From assembly GCA_947591315.1 (NCBI GenBank), contig CANQDD010000011.1:25313-89312 (forward strand): a stretch of DNA of 64,000 bases. The letters are read 5' to 3'. How positions within the stretch are numbered: the stretch's first letter is position 1; every line of letters starts with the position of its first letter. This DNA is from an uncultured Clostridia bacterium. GTDB taxonomy: Bacteria; Bacillota; Clostridia; UBA1381. Under the pieces are notes generated by a model, which made no database searches, was not told the origin of the DNA, and saw nothing but the letters and a program-made list of their open reading frames with translations. Below, one piece after another: positions 25,937-35,279 of this stretch. Both the position numbers and the translations under genes were made by a program.

Positions 25937-27301
25937 ATGAAAAAGGAAATCTTGATAACCGATTTTACGGAAGGAAATGTCACGCGGCAGCTGTTGAAAT
26001 TCGCGGCGCCGCTGTTTTTGTCGAGCATGCTGCAGATAGTGTACAACATGGTCGATATGGTTATCGTCGGACAGAAGCTCGGCGCGGTCGGATTGTCGGC
26101 TGTTTCCGTCGGCGGCGATGTTTCCAACTTTCTCACGTTTCTCGCGATGGGATTTTCAAACGCGGGACAGGTTATAATATCGCAGTACATAGGCGCGGGC
26201 AAGCGAAAGCAGATAAGCCGCTTTATCGGGACGATGTTCTCGTTTTTAACCGTCTGCGCGGCTTGCATAACCGTAGCTTGCATTATGCTTCGCACTCCGA
26301 TACTGCGCCTTATGAACACGCCCGAGGAAGCGTTTTCCGAGGCTCTCGCGTACGCGACGGTGTGTATAATCGGTCTTGTTTTTATATACGGCTACAATAT
26401 CGTAAGCGCGGTGCTGCGCGGAATGGGCGATTCGACGCGTCCGTTTATATTCATAAGCATCGCCGCGGTCGTAAATCTTGTGCTCGATATTCTGTTCGTC
26501 CTCGTTTTCAATTTCGGCAGCATGGGCGCGGCTCTGGCTACAGTCATCAGTCAGGGATTGTCGTTCGTTTTGTGCGCGTCGTACATATTCAAAAACAGAG
26601 AACGATACGAGCTTAAATGGTCGGTGAGCGATTTTCTGCGCTGGGATAAGCGTATGCTTTCGAGGCTTATCAAGCTCGGACTTCCTATGGCGATAAAGAA
26701 TGCGTCGATACAATTCTCGAAGCTTTTCGTAAACTCATGGATAAATTCCTACGGAGTTGCCGTATCGGCGTTCGCAGGCATCGCGAACAAGATAAACAGC
26801 ACGACAAATCTCATCTCGAACGCGTTTAACACAGCCGGTTCTTCTATGGTCGGACAAAACGTCGGAGCGAGGAAATACGACCGCGTCAAGAGGGTTATTC
26901 TTGAGGTATTCAAGATAACGACGCTTATCGCGGTATTGCTGTCAATTTTGATAATAGCTTTTCCGAGACAGATTTACGGCTGCTTCACAAGCGACGCAGC
27001 AGTTCTCGAGATAGGCATTAAATACATACCTATCGCTGTGCTGATATTCTTCGGAAGCGCGGCGCGCTCGGGAATGAACGCGCTGATAAACGGCAGCGGA
27101 AACTATATCGTAAACTTCGCGACCGCGATATGCGACGGTATAATACTGCGCATAGGGCTTGCGCTGCTGTTCGGACTCGGCTTCAAAATGCAGCACTACG
27201 GCTTCTGGCTCGGCGACGCGCTTGCGGGCTTCACGCCGCTGTGGATAGGACTTATATTCTATTTCAGCGGGAAATGGAAATCCGACGCTTATACGGGATA
27301 G
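25937..27301 (+). CDS. MATE-family multidrug/cation efflux transporter
   Basis: About 454 residues, twelve membrane helices, with the MATE signatures FAAPLFLSSMLQIVYNMVDM and SAVLRGMGDSTRP. An Na+- or H+-driven exporter of unknown substrate. The reading frame is open 62 codons further upstream, but that part is AT-rich and unlike MATE N-termini. MKKEILITDF at 25937 is the usual beginning, though its ribosome site is weak. Confidence 0.85.
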   Translation: MKKEILITDFTEGNVTRQLLKFAAPLFLSSMLQIVYNMVDMVIVGQKLGAVGLSAVSVGGDVSNFLTFLAMGFSNAGQVIISQYIGAGKRKQISRFIGTMFSFLTVCAACITVACIMLRTPILRLMNTPEEAFSEALAYATVCIIGLVFIYGYNIVSAVLRGMGDSTRPFIFISIAAVVNLVLDILFVLVFNFGSMGAALATVISQGLSFVLCASYIFKNRERYELKWSVSDFLRWDKRMLSRLIKLGLPMAIKNASIQFSKLFVNSWINSYGVAVSAFAGIANKINSTTNLISNAFNTAGSSMVGQNVGARKYDRVKRVILEVFKITTLIAVLLSILIIAFPRQIYGCFTSDAAVLEIGIKYIPIAVLIFFGSAARSGMNALINGSGNYIVNFATAICDGIILRIGLALLFGLGFKMQHYGFWLGDALAGFTPLWIGLIFYFSGKWKSDAYTG

Positions 27302-27530
27302 CGCTCTGTTTTATTTCGTAAATTCTCTGTTATGACTGAAAAAATTTCAAAAAATATTTCATTTACCCTTGACAACACGACGAGTACCGCAGTGTTATGC
27401 TTGCTAAAAAAGTTTCCACCTGTTATTAGCATTATCAATGCGTTATATTTCTCGTTTTTACCTGTTATTAGATAATATCTATATCGATAGTACATATTTA
27501 TTCAATAAGGGCTGAAAGACCGTAATTCAA
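27302..27530. other. AT-rich gap containing the flank shared with the 4.8-kb island
   Basis: 27381-27465 is homologous to 4800-4885 upstream of the dead XRE copy. It includes CTAAAAAAGTTTCCA and two copies of CCTGTTATTAG (in 27418-27475). A weak TTGACA near 27370 is the only promoter-like signal. No gene seen. Confidence 0.5.
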
Positions 27531-27532
27531 CG

Positions 27533-27597
27533 TTCCGATGGAGCGAAAGCCTCCATCGGAAAACGAAAGTAATTCTGCTGCAAGCAGAGGTACTTTC
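27533..27597. other. Tandem hairpin pair upstream of the XRE gene
   Basis: Hairpin 1: TTCCGATGGAG (27533-27543) and CTCCATCGGAA (27551-27561) around CGAAAGC. Hairpin 2: GAAAGTA (27565-27571) with TACTTTC (27591-27597), holding an inner CTGCT/AGCAG stem. Neither side has a proper T-run. It is probably a structured RNA or protein-binding element rather than a terminator; function unknown. Confidence 0.5.
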
Positions 27598-27707
27598 ATT
27601 TAGTTATATCACGAATTAAAAATATGTCAATAGTTTTCATAAAATTATATTTATGCACTTGAAATTCATAAATATATGTGCTATACTATGTATGAGGTGA
27701 AGTGAAG

Positions 27708-28268
27708 ATGAATAACGAAGAAATGACAATAGGACAGCGCGTCAGAAAGGCGCGGAAGGAAAAAGGGTATAACCAGACGGAGCTTGCGAACGTGCTCGGT
27801 AAATCGCTCCGTACAATCCAAAAGTATGAAAACGGCGAGATAGAAATTTCGATAAGTATGCTGAACGAGCTTGCAAAGACACTTGATACAACGACGACTT
27901 ATCTGCTCGGCTACAAAACAGAAACGGTGAAGCCGCAGATAACCACGTTTGCCGATGTCGCGGTAATGCTGTTTGAGCTTGAAAAGGTCGCGGGACTGAA
28001 ATTTGATATTGCCGTAAAGCGTCCGCCGCGAGATGATAATTGGGAGTGCTCCATAAAGTTTGACGGAAAAGCAAAAACCGATCTCAACGCCGATATGTGC
28101 CTGTTCCTTGAGGATTGGGCAAACGCAAGAGAGAATTCCTCGCCGGAGCAGTACGCGGATTGGAAGGATATGACGCTCGCGTATTATTCGAGGCTGACGG
28201 TGGGCGAAACGGACGAAGCGGAGGATAACGCGATAAAGAGAAAGGTTACATCAGAGGATTTAATATAA
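27708..28268 (+). CDS. XRE-family HTH regulator
   Basis: 186 residues. An N-terminal Cro/C1-type HTH spans ~5-65 (QRVRKARKEKGYNQTELANV, LGKSLRTIQKYENGEIEISI). A ~110-residue C-terminal domain (KFDGKAKTDLNADMCLFLED) is not recognised. GAGGTG lies 8 bases before ATG 27708. The broken copy near 4.9 kb retains only the C-terminal half. Likely a regulator that came in with a mobile element. Confidence 0.82.
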   Translation: MNNEEMTIGQRVRKARKEKGYNQTELANVLGKSLRTIQKYENGEIEISISMLNELAKTLDTTTTYLLGYKTETVKPQITTFADVAVMLFELEKVAGLKFDIAVKRPPRDDNWECSIKFDGKAKTDLNADMCLFLEDWANARENSSPEQYADWKDMTLAYYSRLTVGETDEAEDNAIKRKVTSEDLI

Positions 28269-28292
28269 GATTTAAAATAATTTAAGCCTATA

Positions 28293-29186
28293 TTGACGAA
28301 TAATATAAAAGTCAATTATAATGGACATACCCTTGAAAAAATTGCTTTAGAAAATTATATATTGGTTGAAAATTCAGAATATCAAATGATTGGGGATTAT
28401 ATTGTTTTAAAAAAAGAGTTTGTTCGTTCTATTACAAACGGAACTGCAAAATTTGCATTTCATTTTGAAGATAATATCGTATTATACGAAAATATATCCA
28501 TAATTAAACAGATTTACACGCCACAGAAAAGTAACTATAAATTATTCTTTAATAATTCCGAAGTTGCTCTTGATGTTGGATTATTTACGGTAGAAAACCA
28601 GTTTTATGCTCCGGTTAGAGCCATTGCGGAAGCATGCAAACTTTCTGTGACTTGGGATGAAGATTCTGCAACAATTACATTTGATAATTCAAAAAAAATA
28701 TTGAAAATGTCTGTAAATAACTATAATTATACTGCAAACGGAGTTGAAAAAAGCCTTGAAACACCTATGTTATTGGTAGATGATCGTTTAATAGCACCAA
28801 TAAAGATTTTATCTGATGAATTTGGCGTGGAATATCAGCGAGATATTGTCAATGAACGAATATGTCTTTTCTCAATGGACTTTATAAAGTCATTTGAAAA
28901 TAACAATACTTTTGATGATTTATTAAACAGCACCTATGTGAATGTTGCAGTAACAAGTACACGTGAAGAAAATGTATCGTTTATTGTTGCTTATTATAAT
29001 AATTTAGAAATATTACTTAGCACTGAAATTACTAATTCACCTATTGCTGATGGAGCACAAAACATTAGTATTCATTTACCGCATTTACAAAATACGGATG
29101 AGGTAACAGAAATCAAGCTTATGCTCTGGAGAAATCTAAATACTATGCGACCATTAAACGATGCGATTGTTATAACAAATGAGTAA
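28293..29186 (+). pseudogene. 5'-truncated surface protein: CBM_X2-like plus copper-amine-oxidase stalk domain
   Basis: 297 codons from a TTG with no ribosome site and no signal peptide. Residues ~15-75 resemble a CBM_X2 immunoglobulin-like module (IGDYIVLKKEFVRSI). About 80-200 is a Cu_amine_oxidN1 stalk domain (FYAPVRAIAEACKLSVTWDE). The C-terminal ~90 residues are unrecognised. Such domains normally lie on secreted, cell-wall-bound proteins, so the front is probably missing. The DNA is AT-rich like the rest of the island. It could still be a short intracellular protein. Confidence 0.6.
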
Positions 29187-29441
29187 CACTGTAAAATAAA
29201 TCTGAATAATCTCAGATCTCATATATAAATGAAAAGACATAGCTCCTCATTCCAATACTAAGAGTTATATTCAGATGTTGGGATAAAAGGAGTTTATATC
29301 CTCACTGCAAAGAAATATTAAAGTTGGATGATTGGTAATAGCATAGTTTAAGGTGATTTTACTGATACTCAGACAATACGAAAATACAGAGTCAATCCTG
29401 CATTTTTATCACAAATTGCATAAGCTGTGAAGCTCATGGGG
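29187..29441. other. AT-rich intergenic stretch without a recognisable gene
   Basis: Only short open fragments (for example GDFTDTQTIRKYRVNPAF near 29352-29405) with no start or ribosome site; possibly decayed mobile-element coding sequence. It leads directly into repeat R copy 2. Confidence 0.35.
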
Positions 29442-29681
29442 TTTTTGTGTAGAAAGTTTTAACCTCATTTTTCGAGGGTAGGAATATAAACATAAGGGGT
29501 ATGGCGATTTTGGCGTTTTGCCGTTAAAAAGGTAAGTGTTTGTGCGGGTTTCAGAACTATAAATATCTTATAAATGAGGACATTATATGTAAAGAAAAAG
29601 CATATCGCCATTCAAGCGATATGCCTTTTCTTGTACCCTGTCCGACAGCCTGTCATAAAATTAGTGATTATACTGTCTTAT
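29442..29681 (+). repeat. 240-bp mobile-element repeat R, copy 2
   Basis: Second copy of 11537-11775. The mini-ORF (ATG 29501, eight codons), the ATG-TAA start-stop pair and the GCATATCGC/GCGATATGC hairpin are all conserved. It ends about 35 bases from the 3' end of the convergent secreted-protein gene. Confidence 0.75.
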
Positions 29682-29715
29682 GTCATGCCATCGGAAGCGG
29701 TAATTTTTTTATTAT

Positions 29716-30513
29716 TTACTGAACCGAATACTTGTCGTCTGAACGTGAGATTGTTACGTTCGTGAGGTCGTAGTTGTATGTGTTGCCTCTGAGGTAACCC
29801 CAGCATGTCGTCTTGATACCCTTGATATCCGACGGCTTTGAAGCCTTGTAGGGAGCTTCCTCAAGTGCGCCGATTACCTTGCCCGACTCATCGGATACCG
29901 AAACGCTGTATTCCTCAAGCTTGTTGTTCGTGGCAACCTTTACCTTATACCACTGCTCCGGCTTAATCGTCGCAAGATTTTCCATGCTCTTGCCGTTGGT
30001 TGCCTGTATGCTCTCAGGTCCTATCGTAAGGCTCAGACATACGTCTCTGTCAGCGCTGAAGCCGCTGCTTGTCGGATCTTCAAACCAACCCATCATGAAG
30101 TTGAAGTTCTGCGAATCCTCATGTACGCGTACCTCAAATTCAACGTAACCGTACGGGTCGATCTGGTTTACAGCCGTGAGGTTTCTCTGATACATATACA
30201 TCGAACCCGCGCCGTCGTTGCCGCCTGTTTTATCACTGTTTGAATACATGTGGCAGTAGTTTATGTTTCTCGCGTCGTCATGGCTGTAGGTCTGGTAGTG
30301 AACGCTCGCGCTGCCCTTTGAAAGCCACGGCGAACCGTCAAGAATAATTCCGAGACCATAGATGCCCTGACCTGTAGCTCCGCCTATGGCGCAGTCGGTA
30401 AAGTCGGAATTGGTGATGTACTTAGCCGTGTCTTCTGCGCTTACCATCGGGATGGCAAATGCCTGAACAGCAAGTATTCCCGCCGCAATAACTGAAATTA
30501 GTTTTTTTGTCAT
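29716..30513 (-). CDS. Secreted protein with lectin/CBM-like beta-sandwich
   Basis: 265 residues. A clear signal peptide (MTKKLISVIAAGILAVQAFA, cleavage near VSA-ED) is followed by one domain rich in beta-strands, Gly, Tyr and Trp (YGYVEFEVRVHED, NFMMGWFED). Its pattern recalls concanavalin-like jelly-roll modules of large clostridial surface or polysaccharide-binding proteins. No catalytic or anchoring domain follows. The stop lies 35 bases from repeat R, so a longer protein may have been cut here. AGGAAGAG precedes the ATG. Confidence 0.6.
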   Translation of the reverse strand: MTKKLISVIAAGILAVQAFAIPMVSAEDTAKYITNSDFTDCAIGGATGQGIYGLGIILDGSPWLSKGSASVHYQTYSHDDARNINYCHMYSNSDKTGGNDGAGSMYMYQRNLTAVNQIDPYGYVEFEVRVHEDSQNFNFMMGWFEDPTSSGFSADRDVCLSLTIGPESIQATNGKSMENLATIKPEQWYKVKVATNNKLEEYSVSVSDESGKVIGALEEAPYKASKPSDIKGIKTTCWGYLRGNTYNYDLTNVTISRSDDKYSVQ

Positions 30514-30616
30514 ATCGCACTCTTCCTTTCAATGCTCTTTAAGCAGATTTATCATATTACAAATATTTTACACTAATTTGCACAAAAAATATATACAAAA
30601 AGCCGATATAAATGTT

Positions 30617-30656
30617 CAAAAAAACGTAATGACCTTCCCGCGCGGGAAGGTCATTG
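30617..30656 (-). terminator. Terminator of the amino acid ABC operon
   Basis: A perfect 28-base palindrome centred on CGCG (AATGACCTTCCCG and its complement, 30628-30655), followed on the minus strand by ACG and seven T. Confidence 0.7.
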
Positions 30657-30663
30657 CAGGTCG

Positions 30664-31470
30664 CTAATGTATACTTTCTACCGAAATCGAAAGCCGTTTT
30701 TCAAGCATATTAAACAGCAGCGTGAGGATAAGCGTGATAACGAGATACACGACCGCCGCTATGATAAGCGCGTCAACCCTCATCGTCTTGTTCATGTTCT
30801 GCTTTGCCGCCGTCATAAGGTCAACGAGCGAGATTGAGTACGCGAGCGCGGTATCCTTTACGAGGACGATCGTCTCGTTCGCGATAGGCGGTATGACCGT
30901 CCGTATCATCTGCGGCACGACAATGTATACCATCGTCTGTATACCGCCCAGTCCGAGAGCCTTCGACGCCTCGTACTGTCCCTTGTTGACGCCGATTATT
31001 CCGCCGCGGAATATCTCGGCAAAGTACGCCGCGTAGTTGAGCGTGAACGCGACGAGCGCCGCCGTAAACGCGTCGGGTACTATGCAGAACGCGCCTGCCG
31101 CCGCAGCGCTTTCACGCACCGTTATGTGCAGAAACTGCAGCACGGGCACCACCGCTCCGGGAAGCTGTATAAACGGCAGTCCGAAGTAGAAAAAGAACAA
31201 CTGAAGCATCAGCGGCGTACCGCGGAATACCCAAAGATACAGGCTTATAATGAACCTTATCGGCGCCTTTATTACCTTTACAAAGCCCCTGTCGGTCGGC
31301 TTTGCCGATACTCCCTCTCTTATGAGGGACACCAAAAGTCCCAGCGGGAGCGACAGGGCAAGCGTCCATATGAACAGCTTAAGCGTGATAAGGAAGCCCC
31401 TGCCCAGCGTCGGCAAAAGCGACTCTATGTATGCCGCAAATCCCGATATATTCGATATAAACGCGGTCAT
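30664..31470 (-). CDS. Polar amino acid ABC transporter permease
   Basis: 268 residues, HisM/GlnP family. Membrane helices surround WVFRGTPLMLQLFFFYFGLP and the EAA loop EASKALGLGGIQTMVYIV. It overlaps closely with the binding-protein gene upstream. No ATPase gene is in the operon, so one must be supplied from elsewhere. The substrate cannot be fixed. Confidence 0.9.
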   Translation of the reverse strand: MTAFISNISGFAAYIESLLPTLGRGFLITLKLFIWTLALSLPLGLLVSLIREGVSAKPTDRGFVKVIKAPIRFIISLYLWVFRGTPLMLQLFFFYFGLPFIQLPGAVVPVLQFLHITVRESAAAAGAFCIVPDAFTAALVAFTLNYAAYFAEIFRGGIIGVNKGQYEASKALGLGGIQTMVYIVVPQMIRTVIPPIANETIVLVKDTALAYSISLVDLMTAAKQNMNKTMRVDALIIAAVVYLVITLILTLLFNMLEKRLSISVESIH

Positions 31471-31471
31471 T

Positions 31472-32311
31472 TTACTTTATAAGGTCCTCGCCAAACCACT
31501 TCTTTGATATTTCGGAGGTGATACCCTCTTCCTTACACTCGTCGAGAGCCTTGTTGATTGCTTCCATGAACGAGTAGTCGCCGAGTCTGCCGCCTACGCC
31601 GTAATCCTCCTCGTCAAAGCCCTCGTCGAGAACCTTGAACTGGTCGGACATTCCGTGCTGCTCGAGATAGTATCTTACGAATACCTCGTCGATAACTGCA
31701 GCGTCAGCTCTGCCCGCCTGTACCTCCATAAGCACGAGCGAGTTTTCGTCGAAACGTACAAGGTTGTCCTCGCCGATTGTAGCGAATGTCTCCTCGTCCT
31801 TCTTAAGAGCCTCTTCCGAGGTCGAACCGCCCTGGAGCGCAACCTTCTTGCCCGCGAGGTCAGCCTTTGTAGCTATATCCGAATCCGCTCTTACAATGAT
31901 TGACTGCTTCGTTGAGAGGTACGGGTTAGAGAAAAGAACCTCGGTACGTCTCTCGTCGCTTATCGAGAAGCCGTTCCAGATTACGTCGATCGAACCCGAT
32001 GAAAGCTCAAGGTTCTTTGAATCCCAATTTATCGGCTGTACCTTAAGCTCAACGCCCATCTTCTCCGCAACGGCGTTCGCAAGGTCGATGTCGAAGCCGA
32101 CAATCTCATTGTTGTCGTCTCTGAATCCCATAGGCGCGAAATCCGCGTCAAGACCGAGCGTGAAATAGCCCTGCTCCTGTATCTTTTGGAGCGAATCATC
32201 TGTAACCGCCGTGTCCGCCTTCTCCGGCTCCGCGTTCTGTCCGCCACAGCCCGCAAGCGCCGATACGCTCAAAAGCGCCGCAAGTCCTATTGATAAAATC
32301 TTTTTGTTCAT
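31472..32311 (-). CDS. Polar amino acid-binding lipoprotein
   Basis: 279 residues. Lipobox LAGC, then a family-3 solute-binding fold (YFTLGLDADFAPMGFRDDNN, VGFDIDLANAVAEKMGVEL, DVIWNGFSISDERR). It resembles cystine/glutamine-type binding proteins. AAGGAGA precedes the ATG; two bases separate it from the permease. Confidence 0.9.
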   Translation of the reverse strand: MNKKILSIGLAALLSVSALAGCGGQNAEPEKADTAVTDDSLQKIQEQGYFTLGLDADFAPMGFRDDNNEIVGFDIDLANAVAEKMGVELKVQPINWDSKNLELSSGSIDVIWNGFSISDERRTEVLFSNPYLSTKQSIIVRADSDIATKADLAGKKVALQGGSTSEEALKKDEETFATIGEDNLVRFDENSLVLMEVQAGRADAAVIDEVFVRYYLEQHGMSDQFKVLDEGFDEEDYGVGGRLGDYSFMEAINKALDECKEEGITSEISKKWFGEDLIK

Positions 32312-32417
32312 GTGTTTTGTCTCCTTTTTATTAAATTACTCAACTATTATACTTCATTCTGTTAAATTAGTAAAGTGTTTTTTTTAATTTTATGAAAATT
32401 TATGTCTCCGGCATAAC

Positions 32418-32445
32418 AAAAAAGACGCCGAAGCGTCTTTTTTTC
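32418..32445. terminator. Bidirectional terminator
   Basis: AAAAAAGACGC-CGAA-GCGTCTTTTTTT, just past the SLH-NlpC/P60 stop. Confidence 0.75.
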
Positions 32446-32452
32446 ATTATCC

Positions 32453-33775
32453 TCAAATTACCCTTTTACCGCCTATAAATCTTGACTGATAATAAGACGA
32501 GTCGATTGACGTGTACTGAACCACCTCGCCGGTGTGGGGAGAGTGAATCATCATACCGTCGCCCACGTACATACCGACGTGCGACGCGTAGTCGCCGCTG
32601 CCGAAGAACACGAGGTCGCCCGGCTCAAGCTGAGCTCTCGACACGTACGTTCCCGGTCCGTGAAGCTGGTCGTCGGCAACTCTCGGTATCGAAATACCGT
32701 TCAGGCTGCATACATACTGCACAAATCCCGAGCAGTCAAATCCCGAAGGACTTGTGCCGCCCCATACGTACGGTACACCGAGATAATCGTCAGCAGTATC
32801 AAGCATGTTGCCCGCAATCGGATTCTCTGCTATGTACTCTTCATTTGCAAGCGGAGCCTTTGACTTATATTTGAAGTCAACGGGGAGGCTGTAAACCTCG
32901 CTGCCGTCCGAAAGCACCGCGCCTACCGTTATCGAATAATCTCTGTCAACCTCGAGTGAAGCGCCTTCTATTGTAACGCTGTTCTCGTCATACACGTCCG
33001 AAAGAAGTACCGAGTCGGCGTCCGCGTCCTTAATAATTACGTGATACGCCCACGCACTGTCTATCGGCGTCCATGCTACCGAGAAGTCACCCTCCTCGAT
33101 TTCGGCTCCGTCCTCGGGAAGCGTTATTTCCGGAAGAGCAAGCGTGTAATCGGTGTCGCTGAACTTATTGTATAAACGGTTGATACTCGATATAGCCTGT
33201 TCTCTTGTCGTCGAACCGAGAGGGGCGAAATTTTTGTCGTCAACTCCGTTCATCAATGAGTAGTTTATCATTGTAATGACCGAAGGCTTAGCCCAGGAGC
33301 TGACCTCGTCCGAGTCGGCGAACGCGTCGATTACGTACGCGTCCTCATATCCGTCCGAAAGGTTAAAGGAAACCTCGCTCGCCGTAAGCGTGCTTACGAG
33401 CATTGTCGCCATTTCCTCTCTTCTTACAAGTCTGTCGGGAGTAAACGTTCCGTCACCCGTGCCCGAAACAATACCGTAGGCGTAAGCCTGCGATACCGCT
33501 ACGGAATCGGTATCGTTAAACGGTGATACCGGAGGCTCGATCATATCTTCTCCCGTAAGCTTTTCGTAAAGATTTACAGCAAGCTCGCAAAATTCCTCAC
33601 GCGTTATACTGTCATGAAGATTGTTCGATACAACCGAGTATGATACGAGGCCCGCCTCGTTAGCCTGCTGATAATCGGATATCGCCCAGCCGCTTAAATC
33701 AGCCGCCAGAGCCGACGTGCCAAGCACCGCTGACATAGATATAACAGATAAGATAATCTTTTTCGTAATATTCAA
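32453..33775 (-). CDS. Secreted SLH-domain NlpC/P60 peptidoglycan hydrolase
   Basis: About 440 residues. A signal peptide is followed by three degenerate SLH repeats (TREEFCELAVNLYEKL, VRREEMATMLVSTL, TREQAISSINRLYNK), a fibronectin III-like domain (~230-320), and a C-terminal NlpC/P60 domain with Cys in GFDCSGFVQYV, His in ASHVGMYVGDG and His in MIHSPHTG. It anchors to the wall and cuts peptide stems. The likely start is TTG 33775, ten bases after AAGGAG. Its NlpC domain closely matches that of the protein at 54967. Confidence 0.88.
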   Translation of the reverse strand: MNITKKIILSVISMSAVLGTSALAADLSGWAISDYQQANEAGLVSYSVVSNNLHDSITREEFCELAVNLYEKLTGEDMIEPPVSPFNDTDSVAVSQAYAYGIVSGTGDGTFTPDRLVRREEMATMLVSTLTASEVSFNLSDGYEDAYVIDAFADSDEVSSWAKPSVITMINYSLMNGVDDKNFAPLGSTTREQAISSINRLYNKFSDTDYTLALPEITLPEDGAEIEEGDFSVAWTPIDSAWAYHVIIKDADADSVLLSDVYDENSVTIEGASLEVDRDYSITVGAVLSDGSEVYSLPVDFKYKSKAPLANEEYIAENPIAGNMLDTADDYLGVPYVWGGTSPSGFDCSGFVQYVCSLNGISIPRVADDQLHGPGTYVSRAQLEPGDLVFFGSGDYASHVGMYVGDGMMIHSPHTGEVVQYTSIDSSYYQSRFIGGKRVI

Positions 33776-33882
33776 GATAAAATCTCTCCTTCTCAATTCC
33801 AAAGATGTTTCCTATACGTTCGCATTGTGTTTGGTTATCCGTGTGAATGTGTTTCTCTGCGTTTTTCCTTGACGCTGAATGT

Positions 33883-33911
33883 ATTGTAACACTTTAAAAA
33901 AAAGCTGTCAA
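33883..33911 (-). promoter_or_regulatory. Sigma-A promoter of the SLH-NlpC/P60 gene
   Basis: Minus strand TTGACA (33906-33911), 17 bases, TACAAT (33883-33888), about 100 bases before the start. Confidence 0.6.
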
Positions 33912-34269
33912 GCCTTTTTGACTTAAAAATGTTAAGAATCTTAAAATTTTCGTATTATTTTTGTCATTTGAATGTAATTTACCTGAAATAATCACGTAAT
34001 TTTACCGAAATATTACGATATTTTGTTTACCGATTTTACATTTTATTCCATTTTTTGTTTACATAAAAAAGTTAACCTCCACAAAATCTTGACAATTTTT
34101 TTGAAAAGTATCTACATATTGAGAAAATTATGGTGAAATCAACGAAAGATATTACAAATTGATTACATTTTTTTAAGAAGTTGTGAAGGAATTGATACAA
34201 CTCGCTGTGCTATGCGATTTGTGAGGCATATTTTTCCAAAAAAATTTCTTAAAAAATATTGACACGCAA
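33912..34269. other. AT-rich spacer, no gene seen
   Basis: About 360 bases of strongly AT-rich DNA with A/T tracts and no ORF, hairpin or convincing promoter. Confidence 0.5.
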
Positions 34270-34303
34270 TAAAAAACTCCGCCGCGAAACACGTCGGCGG
34301 AGC
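34270..34303 (-). terminator. Terminator of the PHP-domain gene
   Basis: Minus strand GCTCCGCCGACG-TGTTT-CGCGGCGGAG then TTTTTTA. Confidence 0.75.
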
Positions 34304-34315
34304 ATATAAAGCTTA

Positions 34316-34957
34316 TCACGGGAGCGGTATACCGAGCTTTTGCAGAAGCTCGTTCGCGCGGCGCACCTGTTTTTTGCGGTACTCGTTTACCGCGTGAGTG
34401 TCCGAACCCACCGACACGGGTATGCCGCTTTCCTTTACGGCGCGCTGCTTTTTTTCGTTCGTGAGGAAATCATAATAATATATGTAGTTTCCCGACGTGT
34501 TAAGCTCCCAGAAAATATCGTTGTCGCGCATCACCTTTAACATATCCGCGCCGTAACGCTCGCCGAGCTTAAATATATCGGCGTGCGCCAGCCCGACCTT
34601 GCACTTGAACAGCCTGCGCCACTCCAGAAACTCGTAAAAATCCATCGCGCGCTCATCGTCGAGGCTCTCGAACAGCACATAGTCGAACATCTCCGTCGCG
34701 CGCGGCAGACTTTCGGGCGGCGCGGGACGCGTTCCTATCTCGAGACCGCACAGCACGCGTATCCTGTCGGCGTATTTAAGCTGACAATGGCGGATATGGC
34801 GGTAATACGCAGGCAGATTTTCGCCTATCGAGAATTGGTGATCGGTGATTCCGATAACGTCCACGCCGCAGTTTATCGCGTTTTCAATTATTTCCTCCGG
34901 CGTGTTTGAACCGTCGTAGCTGAAAACCGTATGATTGTGCAGGTCAACCGTGTACAT
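34316..34957 (-). CDS. PHP-domain phosphoesterase
   Basis: 213 residues. Metal-binding motifs are VDLHNHTVFSYDG, GITDHQFS, CGLEIG, GLAHADIF and VSVGSDTHA, the full set of a PHP (polymerase-histidinol phosphatase) domain. Substrate unknown; some relatives hydrolyse phosphorylated nucleosides or oligonucleotides. ATG 34957 has GGGAGGG upstream. The ORF extends further 5' into repeat sequence, which is not coding. Confidence 0.8.
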   Translation of the reverse strand: MYTVDLHNHTVFSYDGSNTPEEIIENAINCGVDVIGITDHQFSIGENLPAYYRHIRHCQLKYADRIRVLCGLEIGTRPAPPESLPRATEMFDYVLFESLDDERAMDFYEFLEWRRLFKCKVGLAHADIFKLGERYGADMLKVMRDNDIFWELNTSGNYIYYYDFLTNEKKQRAVKESGIPVSVGSDTHAVNEYRKKQVRRANELLQKLGIPLP

Positions 34958-34984
34958 CGAAATCCCTCCCTTTTGTGATATATT

Positions 34985-35230
34985 TGCGCCGCAGAGGCCA
35001 ACGGGCGACCGCAATGGCCGCCCCTACGTATGCGGGACGTCGAGGCGCCGTCCCCTACACCCGTATTTTATAAATTTATGCGCCGTAGGGGCTGGCGCCC
35101 TCGACAGCCCGTTGAAAGGCTCCCCTTGAGGGGAGCTGTCGCCGCAGGCGACTGAGAGGTGGTTTTGAAAATTCGTTGCCACCTCTCCGTCATCGCTTCG
35201 CGATGCCACCTCTCCTCAAGGAGAGGCTAA
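34985..35230. repeat. Intergenic modular palindromic repeat cluster 2
   Basis: Contains the GTCGAGG...GGCGCCCTCGAC unit (about 35035-35110) seen in cluster 1. A type-II unit (about 35118-35228) follows, with CCCCTTGAGGGG, GTCGCCGCAGGCGACTGAGAGG, GCCACCTCTCCGTCATCGC and CTCCTCAAGGAG. No gene. Confidence 0.75.
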
Positions 35231-35279
35231 CGATTTGCCGAAAATAATGGAACTTTCTTCTTATATAATATATCGCCTA

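Noticed and set aside
29540..29722. 60-63-codon open frames near 29.6 kb
   Set aside because: They read across repeat R and its hairpin; neither frame is kept at full length in copy 1.
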